NCBI GenBank assembly: GCA_046327915.1
Contig: JAXLXO010000002.1
Coordinates: 1-64,000 of the forward strand
Direction: 5' to 3'
Origin: VGTK01 sp046327915
GTDB taxonomy: Bacteria > Desulfobacterota > Binatia > UBA12015
Length of the DNA stretch: 64,000 bases
The position numbers were made by a program, and so were the translations under genes. A model generated the notes under the pieces. It saw only the letters and a list, made by a program, of their open reading frames with translations. It did no database searches and was not told where the DNA came from. The first letter of the stretch is position 1, and each line of letters starts with the position of its first letter. Shown one piece after another: positions 1 through 7,643 of this stretch.

Positions 1-1
1 T

Positions 2-274
2 TGGTGCGTCAATCTCGACATCCCGTTCGCGCTGGTGACCGTCGGCTTCGCGATAGGCATCCTGTTCTCGATCGTGTCGCTGGCGCCCGGCGGGCTCGGG
101 ATCATGGAAGGCTCGATGACCACGATCTTCCACTCGCTCGGCACGCCGCTCGAGCAGACCGTGGTGGCCGTGCTGCTGTTCCGCATCGCGTACTACGCGG
201 TGCCGTTCCTCGTCAGCGTGGCGTTCTTCCGCACCATGCTGCGCGTGGCGCGCGGGCAGGCCGAAGAGAGCTGA
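2..274 (+). CDS. Flippase-like integral membrane protein (YbhN/AglD/LPG synthase TM family), C-terminal part
   Basis: Only the last 90 codons are present; the gene is cut by the window's left edge. The fragment is strongly hydrophobic, with two probable membrane helices (about residues 9-29 and 48-75) around the motif APGGLGIMEGSM. A Pro-Gly-Gly-(Leu/Ile)-Gly stretch followed by Glu-Gly is typical of the UPF0104/YbhN family, which is related to the membrane half of lysylphosphatidylglycerol synthase. Members are proposed lipid or glycolipid flippases. The substrate cannot be told from this end alone. An internal GTG at 35 is in frame but is not the true start, because the frame stays open upstream. 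It ends 55 nt before the amidohydrolase, on the same strand, so the two could be co-transcribed. Confidence 0.7.
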   Translation, partial: WCVNLDIPFALVTVGFAIGILFSIVSLAPGGLGIMEGSMTTIFHSLGTPLEQTVVAVLLFRIAYYAVPFLVSVAFFRTMLRVARGQAEES

Positions 275-329
275 TCGCCTTTACCGGTCGGCGTGGCCGT
301 GCCATGGGACGCTCGAGGAGGGTCGCACC

Positions 330-1454
330 ATGACGTCCCCGGCCGGCAACGACGACGTCCTCGGATCCGTCGTCGACAGCGACGCGCACATCTTCGAGCC
401 GCACGATCTCTGGGATCGCTTCCTCGACCCGCGCTTCCGCGCGCGCGCACCGAAGGTGATGCTCGACGAGCAGGGACGCATCCGCTGGAACCTCGACGGA
501 CGCATCACGCCGGCGCTGCCCCTGTTCTCCGTCGAGGGCGAGAACGGCGCACGCAAGCCCTACGTGCCGCGTCCCGGAATGGGCGACCCGCGCGAGCACG
601 TCGCGGACATGGACCTCGAGGGCATCCGGCACGCGGTGGTCTACCCGGGGCTCGGCCTGCTGTTCCAGTCGGTCGAGGACGGCGCGCTCGCCGCGGCACT
701 CTGCCGTGCCTACAACGACTGGCTGCAGGAGCACTGCGCGACCGCGCCGGCGCGGCTCTTCGGTGCGGCCGCGATCCCGCTCCAGGACCCGGACGCCGCC
801 GTCGCCGAGGTCGAGCGCGTCGCGGCCTCGCTGCCGCAGATGCGCGCCGTGTTCGTGCGTCCGAACCCGGCGGGCGGACGGCTGCTGCACGATCCGGCGC
901 TCGACCCGTTCTGGGCCGCGGCCGCGCACGCGCGCCTGCCGGTCGCGATCCACGAGGGCACGACGCGCTCGAGCCCGACCGTCGCCGACGACCGCTACGA
1001 CGAATTCTTCTTCCTGCACATGCTGTCGCACCCGTTCGAGCAGCAGCTCGCGTGCCTCAACCTGATCGCCGGCGGCGTGCTCGATCGTCATCCCGAGCTG
1101 CGCGTCGCGTTCCTCGAGAGCGGCTCCGCCTGGGCCGTGCACTGGCTCGCGCGCATGGACGAGCACTTCGAGCACTGGGGCTACACGCTTCCCGGATTGA
1201 AGCGCCGCCCGAGCGACGTCTTCCGGGAGCAGTGCTTCGTCTCGACCGACCCCGAGGAGGACGCGGTCGCCGCGACGGTCGAGTACGTCGGCGAGGACTG
1301 CGTGGTGTGGGCGTCGGACTATCCCCACCCCGACGCGATCTTCCCGGGGGCGCCGAAGGCGACGCTCGCGAACCCGCGCCTGTCCGCGGCCGCGAAGCGG
1401 AAGGTCCTGGTCGACAACGGACGCCGCCTCTACCGCCTCGGCGGCGCTACTTGA
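330..1454 (+). CDS. Amidohydrolase (amidohydrolase_2 / TIM-barrel metal-dependent hydrolase)
   Basis: A 374-residue soluble TIM-barrel hydrolase with the metal-ligand layout of the amidohydrolase-2 family. It has D18-x-H20 (DSDAHIFEP) on the first strand, H208 in AIHEG, H234 in LSHPFEQ and D330 in ASDYPHPD. Family members hydrolyse or decarboxylate organic acids, often aromatic or lactone-like. The closest look-alikes I know are the uncharacterised 'predicted metal-dependent hydrolase' genes of catabolic clusters, and the substrate is not evident here. The ATG start is well supported by GGAGG about 8 nt upstream. The next gene, an FGGY kinase, follows after 99 nt. That gap contains an imperfect GC hairpin (1471-1494, ACGCTCC/GGAGCGT) with no T-run, so read-through is possible. 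No active-site residue appears to be missing. Confidence 0.8.
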   Translation: MTSPAGNDDVLGSVVDSDAHIFEPHDLWDRFLDPRFRARAPKVMLDEQGRIRWNLDGRITPALPLFSVEGENGARKPYVPRPGMGDPREHVADMDLEGIRHAVVYPGLGLLFQSVEDGALAAALCRAYNDWLQEHCATAPARLFGAAAIPLQDPDAAVAEVERVAASLPQMRAVFVRPNPAGGRLLHDPALDPFWAAAAHARLPVAIHEGTTRSSPTVADDRYDEFFFLHMLSHPFEQQLACLNLIAGGVLDRHPELRVAFLESGSAWAVHWLARMDEHFEHWGYTLPGLKRRPSDVFREQCFVSTDPEEDAVAATVEYVGEDCVVWASDYPHPDAIFPGAPKATLANPRLSAAAKRKVLVDNGRRLYRLGGAT

Positions 1455-1553
1455 CGGACCGCCGCGGGCGACGCTCCACCCGTCCCCGGAGCGTGACGGC
1501 GCGACGAGCCTGACCGCCCGCGCAGGCGCGAGCGACTTGCCTCCCTCGAGGCG

Positions 1554-3089
1554 ATGCACGAGATTGCGGGCGTCATGAACGAACGTCCGCCCTGCTTCCT
1601 CGCGCTCGACTACGGCACCGGTGGCGGCAAGAGCGCCATCTTCGACGCGACCGGCCGCTGCCTCGCGGTCGTGCGCGAGCCCTGGTCCTACGACGACGTC
1701 GACCTCGGCGAGAACGCGCTCGGCCGCGGCTACGCCTTCGACCCGGACGCCTTCTGGGCGGCGCTCGCGCGCTGCACGCACGCAGCACTCGCGAAGGCCG
1801 GACTCCATCCGGCGGCGATCGCCGGCGTCTCGACCACGGCGCAGCGCCTCGGCACCGTGTTCCTCGATGCGCACGGCCGCGAGATCTTCGCCGGCCCGAA
1901 CATGGACGGGCGCGGCTTCATGGGCGCGCTCGACGTCATGGGCAAGCTCGGCATGGAGGACGGCGTCCGCATCTCCGGCCACTGGCCGCCCTTCGTGTCT
2001 TCGCTCGCGCGCCTGCTGTCGCACCGCACGAGCGCCGACGCGCCGGCGATCGCGAAGGTCCTGACGCTCAACGACTGGCTGACGTACCGTCTCACCGGCG
2101 AGATCGTCGCCGAGCCGTCGAACGCCTGCGAATCGCTCTTCCTCGACGTCAAGCAACGCCAGTGGAGCACGGAGATCGCTGCCGCGTTCGAGATCGCGCC
2201 GTCGCTGCTGCCGCCCGTGGTCGAGCCCGCGACGCGGGTCGGAACGGTCACGGCGCGCGCCGCGGAGCAGCTCGGACTTCGCGCGGGGACTCCGGTCTAC
2301 GCGGGCGGCGGCGACACGCAGTGCGCGCTGCTCGGCTCGGACGTCGTCGAGCCCGGCGAGGCCGGAGCCGTGCTCGGCACGACCACGCCGGTCATGACCG
2401 CGACCGCGGAGCCGGTGCTCGACGAGGCGGGACGGCTCTGGACCGGCTGCCACGTCGTGCCGGGGCGCTGGACGCTGGAGAGCAACGCGGGCGACACCGG
2501 CATCGCCTACGAGTGGGTGCTCGGCATCCTCGGGCTCGACGGCGACGCAGGCTTCGCCGCGGCCGAGGAGGCCATCGCCGCGTGCGCGCAGCTGCCGACG
2601 CCGATGTACAGCGTCGCGGGACCGCAGATCTGGGACGTGATGAACTTCCGTCCCAACCAGGCGCTCGGCTTCGTGTTCCCGCACCCGCCGTTCTCGAAGC
2701 GGCCGGCGCGCGGCGATTTCCTCGCGGCCTTCCTTCTCAACGTGACGTGCGCGATCCGCGCCAACCTCGAGCAGATCGAGGCGCGGCTCGGACGTCCCGT
2801 GGATCGCCTCACGCTGTCCGGCGGCATGACGCGCAGCCCGGCGCTGCTGCGCGCGATCGCCGGCGTGATCCGGCGTCCGCTGCGCATCTCGGAGGATCCG
2901 AACGCGACCGCGCTCGGCGCCGCCGTGCTCGCAGCGGCGGGGCACGGCACGCACCCGTCGATCGCCGCGGCGGCGGACGCCATGGTGCGCAAGCACCCGC
3001 TCGAGGCGGGCGACGTCAATCCCGCCTGGGACGACTACTACGCGCGTTGGCGCGCGCTGTACGACTCGGTGCGCGACCTTCTCGGCTGA
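1554..3089 (+). CDS. FGGY-family carbohydrate kinase
   Basis: A 511-residue sugar or polyol kinase that would transfer phosphate from ATP to a carbohydrate in the cytoplasm. The N-terminal phosphate-binding motif LDYGTGGGKSAIFD is at about residues 18-31. The FGGY-type second-domain motifs GGGDTQCALLGSD (about 250) and LSGGMTRSPALL (about 422) are intact. The segment PSNACESLFLDV is similar in layout to autoinducer-2 kinase LsrK and xylulokinases, but no lsr or xyl genes are nearby, so the substrate is open. The start is the ATG at 1554 (weak GAGG upstream); an in-frame ATG at 1575 would also retain the whole kinase fold. The last 74 nt overlap the 3' end of rluB on the other strand. Confidence 0.85.
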   Translation: MHEIAGVMNERPPCFLALDYGTGGGKSAIFDATGRCLAVVREPWSYDDVDLGENALGRGYAFDPDAFWAALARCTHAALAKAGLHPAAIAGVSTTAQRLGTVFLDAHGREIFAGPNMDGRGFMGALDVMGKLGMEDGVRISGHWPPFVSSLARLLSHRTSADAPAIAKVLTLNDWLTYRLTGEIVAEPSNACESLFLDVKQRQWSTEIAAAFEIAPSLLPPVVEPATRVGTVTARAAEQLGLRAGTPVYAGGGDTQCALLGSDVVEPGEAGAVLGTTTPVMTATAEPVLDEAGRLWTGCHVVPGRWTLESNAGDTGIAYEWVLGILGLDGDAGFAAAEEAIAACAQLPTPMYSVAGPQIWDVMNFRPNQALGFVFPHPPFSKRPARGDFLAAFLLNVTCAIRANLEQIEARLGRPVDRLTLSGGMTRSPALLRAIAGVIRRPLRISEDPNATALGAAVLAAAGHGTHPSIAAAADAMVRKHPLEAGDVNPAWDDYYARWRALYDSVRDLLG

Positions 3090-3885
3090 CCGGACGCAGC
3101 GGACGCGCGCTGCGCTTCGGGCGCGCCGCGTGCGCCGCGGCGTCGCCCGTGTCGCCGTGCCCGGAGACCGCGTGGCGCAGCGCCAGCACCTCGCGCGGCG
3201 TCAGGTCGCGCGTCTCGCCGACGCGCAGCGCACCGAGCTTCAGCGGACCGATCGCGATCCGAGACAGGCGCTCGACGGGATGGCCCACGGCCTCGCACAT
3301 GCGGCGCACCTGCCGCTGCCGGCCCTCGCGCAGGATGATGCGCAGCCGCGACTTGCTCGGCAGGATCGACTCGACGACGACCTCCGCGGGCGCGGTCACG
3401 CCGTCCTCGAGGCGCACGCCACGGCGCAGACGCTCGACTGCGCTCTCCTCCGGCCGTCCCCGCACCTTGACGCGGTACACCTTCGGGATCTGGAAGCGCG
3501 GGTGCGTGAGCTGCTGCGCGAGGTCGCCGTCGTTGGTGAGCAGCACGAGGCCGCTCGACTCGAAGTCGAGGCGGCCGACGGGAAAGAGCCGCGCGCGAAG
3601 ATTGCGCACGACGTCGCCGATCGCGGGACGCCCCTCGGGGTCGGACATCGTGCTCACGATGCCGGCCGGCTTGTGGTAGGCGACGTAGGCCAGCTTGCGC
3701 GGCAGCGCCGCGCGGCCGTCGACGGTGATCTTATCCCTGGTCGGATCCGCCTTCGTCCCGAGCTCCGAGATCACCTTCCCGTTCAGCCGGACTCTCCCCT
3801 CCCGGATCAGGTCCTCCGCCGCCCTCCGCGACGCGATCCCCGCCTGGCTCAAGATCTTCTGGATTCTCTCCGTCCGGGTGCGCAT
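3016..3885 (-). CDS. rluB: 23S rRNA pseudouridine synthase, RluB type
   Basis: 289 residues of the RsuA/RluB/RluE family, which isomerises a uridine in 23S rRNA helix 80-93 to pseudouridine. An S4 RNA-binding domain occupies residues 7-55 (RIQKILSQAGIASRRAAE). The catalytic domain holds the invariant Asp in GRLDFESSGLVLLTNDG (near 104-120) and the C-terminal family motif EGRQRQVRRMCEAVGH. After about residue 240 the protein turns into a 49-residue Arg/Ala/Ser-rich tail with no recognisable fold. That tail is the part overlapping the FGGY kinase gene by 74 nt on the opposite strand. The start is inside scpB: the first 155 nt are also read in another frame as the ScpB tail. The S4 domain begins right after this ATG, so the start looks real. 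Confidence 0.9.
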   Translation of the reverse strand: MRTRTERIQKILSQAGIASRRAAEDLIREGRVRLNGKVISELGTKADPTRDKITVDGRAALPRKLAYVAYHKPAGIVSTMSDPEGRPAIGDVVRNLRARLFPVGRLDFESSGLVLLTNDGDLAQQLTHPRFQIPKVYRVKVRGRPEESAVERLRRGVRLEDGVTAPAEVVVESILPSKSRLRIILREGRQRQVRRMCEAVGHPVERLSRIAIGPLKLGALRVGETRDLTPREVLALRHAVSGHGDTGDAAAHAARPKRSARPLRPVSREGRAPSRTARANARSSRPRRD

Positions 3886-4885
3886 CGCCCTGCTCGCCTT
3901 CCTCGCCGACCTGGCCCTCTTCGCCGTCCTCGCCCAGCTCCTGCTGCGCCTCGGCTTCCTCGATCAGACGCGCGAGCGCTTCGGGCTCCGGCAGATCGGG
4001 CAGCTCGCCGAGATCCTTGAGGCTGAACAGCTCGAGGAAGACCTCGGTGGTCCCGTATTCGACCGGACGTCCCGGCGACTGCCGACGTCCGACGACGTGG
4101 ATCAGGTTGCGCGTCAGCAGCGCGCCGAGAACCGCGTCGCAATTCACGCCGCGCACCGCCTCGACCTCGCCGCGCGTCGCCGGCTGCCGGTAGGCGACGA
4201 TGGCCAGCGTCTCGAGCACCGCGCGCGACAGCCGGGGCGGCTTCTCCGAGAAGAAACGTCGCACCCACGGCGCGCACTCCGACGCCGAGCGCAGCTGCAG
4301 GCCGCCCGCGGTCTCCGCGAGCCGGAGCCCGCGGCCTTCCTCGATCAGCGCCTGACCCAGCTCGTCGAGCGCCTCCTTGACGGCGGCGCGCGGCCACGCA
4401 CCGAGCAGCTTGACGAGGCGGTTCAGCGGCACCGGCTCGGCCGCCGCGAACAGGACGGCCTCGAGGATCACGCGCAGCGGCGGCGCGTCGGCGGTCTCGT
4501 CGGTGCCGTCGTCGTCGCCCTCGCCGTCTGACGACTCGTCGTGCGCGCCCGGCGGGACGCCGGCGCCCGCGTCGGCGGACAGCTCGGGCTCGTTCTCGAC
4601 TTCTGCCGACGCGTCCTCGGCGTCGGCGGACGCCTCGTCGGCGTCCTCCCCTTCCTCGTCGGAGTCCTCGTCGTCGTCCGACTCGTCGTCGTCTTCGGAC
4701 TCGTCGTCCTCGTCGGAGTCGTCCGAGTCGTCCGAGTCGTCGTCGCCGTCGTCCTCGAAGTCGTCGTCTTCGTCGTCGCCGGCACCGGCCGCTGCGAGCT
4801 CGCCGCTCTCCGACGCCTCGCCGGCGCCCTCCTCGTCCGCGAGCTCCTCGTCGACCTCGGGCCCGTTCTCGTGCTCTCCGCTCAT
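3731..4885 (-). CDS. scpB: Segregation and condensation protein B with long acidic extensions
   Basis: 384 residues, against about 180-220 for ordinary ScpB. The conserved core runs from about residue 135 (LRVILEAVLFAAAEPV) to about 310. It contains the tandem winged helices with AIVAYRQPATRGEVEAVRG and the segment GRPVEYGTTEVFLELFSL. ScpB binds ScpA and the SMC kleisin complex that compacts and segregates the chromosome. Residues 1-133 are almost only Asp, Glu, Ser, Gly and Ala, with runs of Asp encoded by a GAC/GAG/TCC triplet tract. A second acidic tail of about 70 residues follows the core, and its last 52 codons overlap rluB out of frame. Its ATG overlaps the scpA stop (ATGA), so translation is probably coupled. 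The role of the acidic arms is unknown. Confidence 0.88.
   Translation of the reverse strand: MSGEHENGPEVDEELADEEGAGEASESGELAAAGAGDDEDDDFEDDGDDDSDDSDDSDEDDESEDDDESDDDEDSDEEGEDADEASADAEDASAEVENEPELSADAGAGVPPGAHDESSDGEGDDDGTDETADAPPLRVILEAVLFAAAEPVPLNRLVKLLGAWPRAAVKEALDELGQALIEEGRGLRLAETAGGLQLRSASECAPWVRRFFSEKPPRLSRAVLETLAIVAYRQPATRGEVEAVRGVNCDAVLGALLTRNLIHVVGRRQSPGRPVEYGTTEVFLELFSLKDLGELPDLPEPEALARLIEEAEAQQELGEDGEEGQVGEEGEQGDAHPDGENPEDLEPGGDRVAEGGGGPDPGGESPAEREGDLGARDEGGSDQG
4655..4790. repeat. GAC/TCG-type trinucleotide tract coding the ScpB poly-acidic head
   Basis: On the plus strand this is an irregular succession of tcg, gtc, ctc and gac triplets; on the coding (minus) strand it reads mostly GAC, GAG, GAT-free Asp/Glu/Ser codons. 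It encodes the Asp-rich stretch of roughly residues 33-77 of ScpB. The unit is in frame, so expansion or contraction would change arm length without frameshifting. It is low complexity, not a perfect microsatellite. Confidence 0.7.
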
Positions 4886-5652
4886 CCCGCCGCTTCCTCG
4901 AAGTCGATCGCCAATACGCTGTCCGGATCCAGGTCACGCACCAGCACGACCTCGATCTCTCCGTACGCCGTTTCCTGAACCGCCGTCACCGCGCCCACCT
5001 TGATCAGCTCGAGAATCGCGAGGAACGTCACGATGATCCGGCTGCGCGACGCGTTCTCCGGGAAGAGCTCCTCGAAGCGCACGCGTGGCGTGCCGCGCAG
5101 CTGCTCCATGACGAGGTCGAGCCCGTCGCGGATGCTGACGTGCTCCTGCGCGACGCGGTGGACCGGCTGGTTCACGCGCCGGTTCAGCACGCGCTGCAGC
5201 GCCATCAGCAGGTCGCCGACGCCCGCCGGACGCACCGGCTCGACGAACTCACCCGGCGAGCGCTCGACCACCGTGCGCCGGAACACGTCGCGTCCGAGCA
5301 CGGGACGCTGCGCGAGCGCCGTCGCAACCTTCTGGAAGCGCTCGTGCTCGATGAGCTGCTGGATCAGCTGCGCCTCCGGATCGAGCGGCTCTTCCTCGTC
5401 GAACTCGTCGCGCTCCTCGGGCGGCAGCAATGCGCGCGACTTCAGGTAGATCAGCGTCGCCGCCATGACGAGGAACTCGCCCGCGATGTCGAGGTTCAGC
5501 TCCTGCGCCTCGCGGAGATAGCCGAGGTACTGATCGGTCACCTGCGAGACGCGGATCTCGTAGAGGTCGACCTCGTGCTTCTTGATGAGGTGCAGCAGCA
5601 GGTCGAGCGGGCCCTCGAAGGCCTCCAGCTTGACGGTGTACGCCTCGCTCAT
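4882..5652 (-). CDS. scpA: Segregation and condensation protein A (kleisin)
   Basis: 256 residues, the usual kleisin length. The N-terminal FEGPLDLLLHLIKKHEVDLYE (about residues 12-32) is the ScpA signature that contacts the SMC neck. The C-terminal winged helix (about 195-256, RSRIIVTFLAILELIKVGAV) contacts the SMC head. The middle (about 80-150) is an acidic or charged linker that binds ScpB. It lies between trpS (42 nt upstream) and scpB (4-nt ATGA overlap), the order seen in Geobacter-like genomes. An AGGA lies about 10 nt before the ATG. No smc gene is in the window. Confidence 0.93.
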   Translation of the reverse strand: MSEAYTVKLEAFEGPLDLLLHLIKKHEVDLYEIRVSQVTDQYLGYLREAQELNLDIAGEFLVMAATLIYLKSRALLPPEERDEFDEEEPLDPEAQLIQQLIEHERFQKVATALAQRPVLGRDVFRRTVVERSPGEFVEPVRPAGVGDLLMALQRVLNRRVNQPVHRVAQEHVSIRDGLDLVMEQLRGTPRVRFEELFPENASRSRIIVTFLAILELIKVGAVTAVQETAYGEIEVVLVRDLDPDSVLAIDFEEAAG

Positions 5653-5694
5653 CGCGCGTGTCCTACCACAGGGAGCCGACCCGGGAGAACCCGA

Positions 5695-6699
5695 TCAGCC
5701 CGCGAGACCCATCGCGTCGCGAACTTCGGTCATCGTCTGCCGGGCGATCGTCCGGGCGCGTGCCGTGCCCGCCGCCAGGACCTCGCGGACGTAGCCCGCG
5801 CGCGCCGCCAGCTCGGCGCGGCGCTCGCGGTGCGGGGCCAGATCCGCGATCACGTGCTTGATCATGATCTTCTTGCAGTCGAGGCAGCCGATGCCCGCAG
5901 TCTTGCAGCCCGCCGTGACGGTCTCGATCTCCTCGGGCGTGCAGTAGACCTTGTGCAGGTTGAACGCGGGGCACAGCTCCGGGTCGCCCGGGTCCGTGCG
6001 GCGGACGCGCGCCGGGTCGGTCGCCATCCGGCCGAGCCGGGTCTGGATCGACTCGGGCTCCTCGTCGAGCCAGATGGCGTTGCCGTAGCTCTTGCTCATC
6101 TTGCGACCGTCGGTGCCGGGGACCTTGGGCGTGGGCGACAGCAGCGCCTGCGGCTCCGGCAGGACGTCGCCGTACAGGTGGTTGAAGCGCCGCGCGATCT
6201 CGCGCGTCAGCTCGACGTGCGGCACCTGGTCCACGCCCACCGGGACGAGGTCGGCCTTGTAGAGCAGGATGTCCGCCGCCTGCAGGACCGGGTAGCCGAG
6301 GAAGCCGTAGGTCGAGAGGTCGCGGTCGGAAAGCTGCTCCTTCTGCTCCTTGTAGGTCGGATTGCGCTCCAGCCACGGCACCGGCGTGACCATGCCGAAC
6401 AGCAGCGCCAGCTCCGCGTGCTCGAGCAGCTCGGATTGGCGGAAGATCACGCAGCGCTCGGGGTCGAGTCCGGCCGCGAGCCAGTCGAGCACCATCTCGT
6501 CGACGAAACCCGGGACCTTGCCCGGCTTCTCGTAGTCGGTCGTGAGGACGTGCCAGTCGGCGACGAAGAAGTGGCAGTCGTACTGGTCCTGCAGCGCCAC
6601 CCAGTTGCGCAGCGTTCCCAGCAGGTGGCCGAGATGGAGCTTGCCCGTCGGCCGCATGCCGCTGACCACGATCTTCTTCCTGCCCGCGCTCGCCGTCAC
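5695..6699 (-). CDS. trpS: Tryptophanyl-tRNA synthetase with Fe-S-type cysteine motif
   Basis: 334 residues of class I TrpRS, which charges tRNA-Trp. The HIGH-type motif is PTGKLHLGHL (17-26) and the KMSKS loop (KMSKSYGN) is near residue 200. The GTG start at 6699 overlaps the xerD stop (GTGA) and has GGGGAGG about 8 nt upstream. The open frame continues much further upstream, antisense-free but in a glnD/xerD shadow, and is not part of this protein. Residues C243, C265, C272 and C275 form C-x21-C-x6-C-x2-C (ending GCKTAGIGCLDCKK), plus an extra C253. This closely resembles the [4Fe-4S] site of the Thermotoga TrpRS, so a cluster near the anticodon-binding region is likely. Confidence 0.93.
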   Translation of the reverse strand: MTASAGRKKIVVSGMRPTGKLHLGHLLGTLRNWVALQDQYDCHFFVADWHVLTTDYEKPGKVPGFVDEMVLDWLAAGLDPERCVIFRQSELLEHAELALLFGMVTPVPWLERNPTYKEQKEQLSDRDLSTYGFLGYPVLQAADILLYKADLVPVGVDQVPHVELTREIARRFNHLYGDVLPEPQALLSPTPKVPGTDGRKMSKSYGNAIWLDEEPESIQTRLGRMATDPARVRRTDPGDPELCPAFNLHKVYCTPEEIETVTAGCKTAGIGCLDCKKIMIKHVIADLAPHRERRAELAARAGYVREVLAAGTARARTIARQTMTEVRDAMGLAG

Positions 6700-7637
6700 T
6701 CGCCGTCCTCCCCTGTCGTCCGCCGCCGGCCGCGCACGGCCGCGCGATCGCGCGGATGGTGCGCCGCGTGCACCTGTCGCAGGTGGGCGCGGCTCAGATG
6801 GGTGTACACCTCGGTGGTCGAGATGTTCGCATGCCCGAGCAGCGTCTGCACCACGCGCAGGTCGGCGCCGCGCTCGACGAGGTGGGTCGCGAACGCGTGC
6901 CGAAGCCCGTGCGGCGACAGCGGCACCTCGATCCCGGCCCGGTCGGCGAGCCGGCGGATCAGCGCGAACACCGCCTGACGCGTGAGCTTGCGGCCGCGCG
7001 GCGAGACGAAGACCTCCTGGCAGCGCCGCGACGCGACGAGACGCGGCCGCTCGTGCTCGACGTAGCGCTCGAGCGCCGTGCAGGCAGGGCGTCCGAGCGG
7101 GACGACGCGCTCCTTGTCGCCCTTGCCGAGCACGCGCAGCGCCCGATCGTCGAGAAAGACCGAATCGAGGCGCAGCGAGATCGCCTCGCTGACGCGCAGC
7201 CCCGCGCCGTAGAGCACCTCGAGCAGCGCCACGTCGCGCAGCGGCGTCGGCGTCGCCGCCGCCGCGTCGAGCAGCAGCGGCACGTCGCTCTCGCCGAGCG
7301 TGGTCGGCAGACGGCGCGGCAGGCGCGGCTGGCGCAGATCCGCGACCGGGTTGTCGGGCAGGATCTTCTCCTCGAGCGCGAAGCGGAAGAGCCCGCGCAG
7401 CGTCGACAGCCGGCGCGCCTGCGAGCGCGCGCCGACACCGCGCTCGGCCTCGGCCGCCTGGAACGCGAGCACGACCTCGCGCGACACCCTTCGTGCGTCC
7501 TCGATGCGGAACTTCGCACGCACGAACGCCGCGAAGCGCGCCAGGTCGTCGGCGTAGGCGGCGTAGGTGTGCGGCGACACGCCGACCTCGCCGCGCAGTC
7601 GCGCGAGGAAGCGGTCGATCAGCTCGTCGAGCGGCAC
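6696..7637 (-). CDS. xerD: Site-specific tyrosine recombinase XerC/XerD family
   Basis: 313 residues. It has a SAM-like core-binding domain (1-95) and the tyrosine recombinase catalytic domain. All six catalytic positions are visible: R148 (YGAGLRVSE), K172 (GKGDKE), H243 and R246 (SPHGLRH), H269 (LLGHANI) and nucleophile Y278 (STTEVYTHL). The likely role is chromosome dimer resolution at dif in the terminus. The C-terminus has an unusual basic tail ending TTGEDGE. The start is a GTG 6 nt after the glnD stop, and the gene ends in a GTGA overlap with trpS. XerC and XerD cannot be separated with certainty by eye; no integrase-type island context is present. Confidence 0.88.
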   Translation of the reverse strand: MPLDELIDRFLARLRGEVGVSPHTYAAYADDLARFAAFVRAKFRIEDARRVSREVVLAFQAAEAERGVGARSQARRLSTLRGLFRFALEEKILPDNPVADLRQPRLPRRLPTTLGESDVPLLLDAAAATPTPLRDVALLEVLYGAGLRVSEAISLRLDSVFLDDRALRVLGKGDKERVVPLGRPACTALERYVEHERPRLVASRRCQEVFVSPRGRKLTRQAVFALIRRLADRAGIEVPLSPHGLRHAFATHLVERGADLRVVQTLLGHANISTTEVYTHLSRAHLRQVHAAHHPRDRAAVRGRRRTTGEDGE

Positions 7638-7643
7638 GCGCGC

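Noticed and set aside
213..2996. A very long minus-strand open frame opposite the amidohydrolase and FGGY kinase
   Set aside because: It is a GC-rich shadow: Arg/Ala-rich with no domain, and the plus-strand genes have intact catalytic motifs and a Shine-Dalgarno.
1554..3089. FGGY kinase as autoinducer-2 kinase LsrK or xylulokinase
   Set aside because: Some segments are similar but no lsr or xyl genes are adjacent; substrate cannot be assigned.
3731..3885. A frameshift mutation joining scpB and rluB
   Set aside because: Both reading frames are complete, and RluB starts its S4 domain immediately after its own ATG; no interrupted domain is seen.
3130..4020. Plus-strand open frame opposite rluB/scpB
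   Set aside because: Low-complexity Arg/Ala/Leu composition with no motif; rluB and scpB on the other strand are clear.
4655..4790. GAC/TCG triplet tract as a CRISPR or IS remnant
   Set aside because: No spacers or fixed-length repeats; it is in-frame Asp/Ser/Glu coding.
6696..7637. XerD-like gene as a phage integrase marking a mobile island
   Set aside because: Length, motifs and the glnD-xer-trpS neighbourhood fit a housekeeping Xer recombinase; no att repeats or phage genes.
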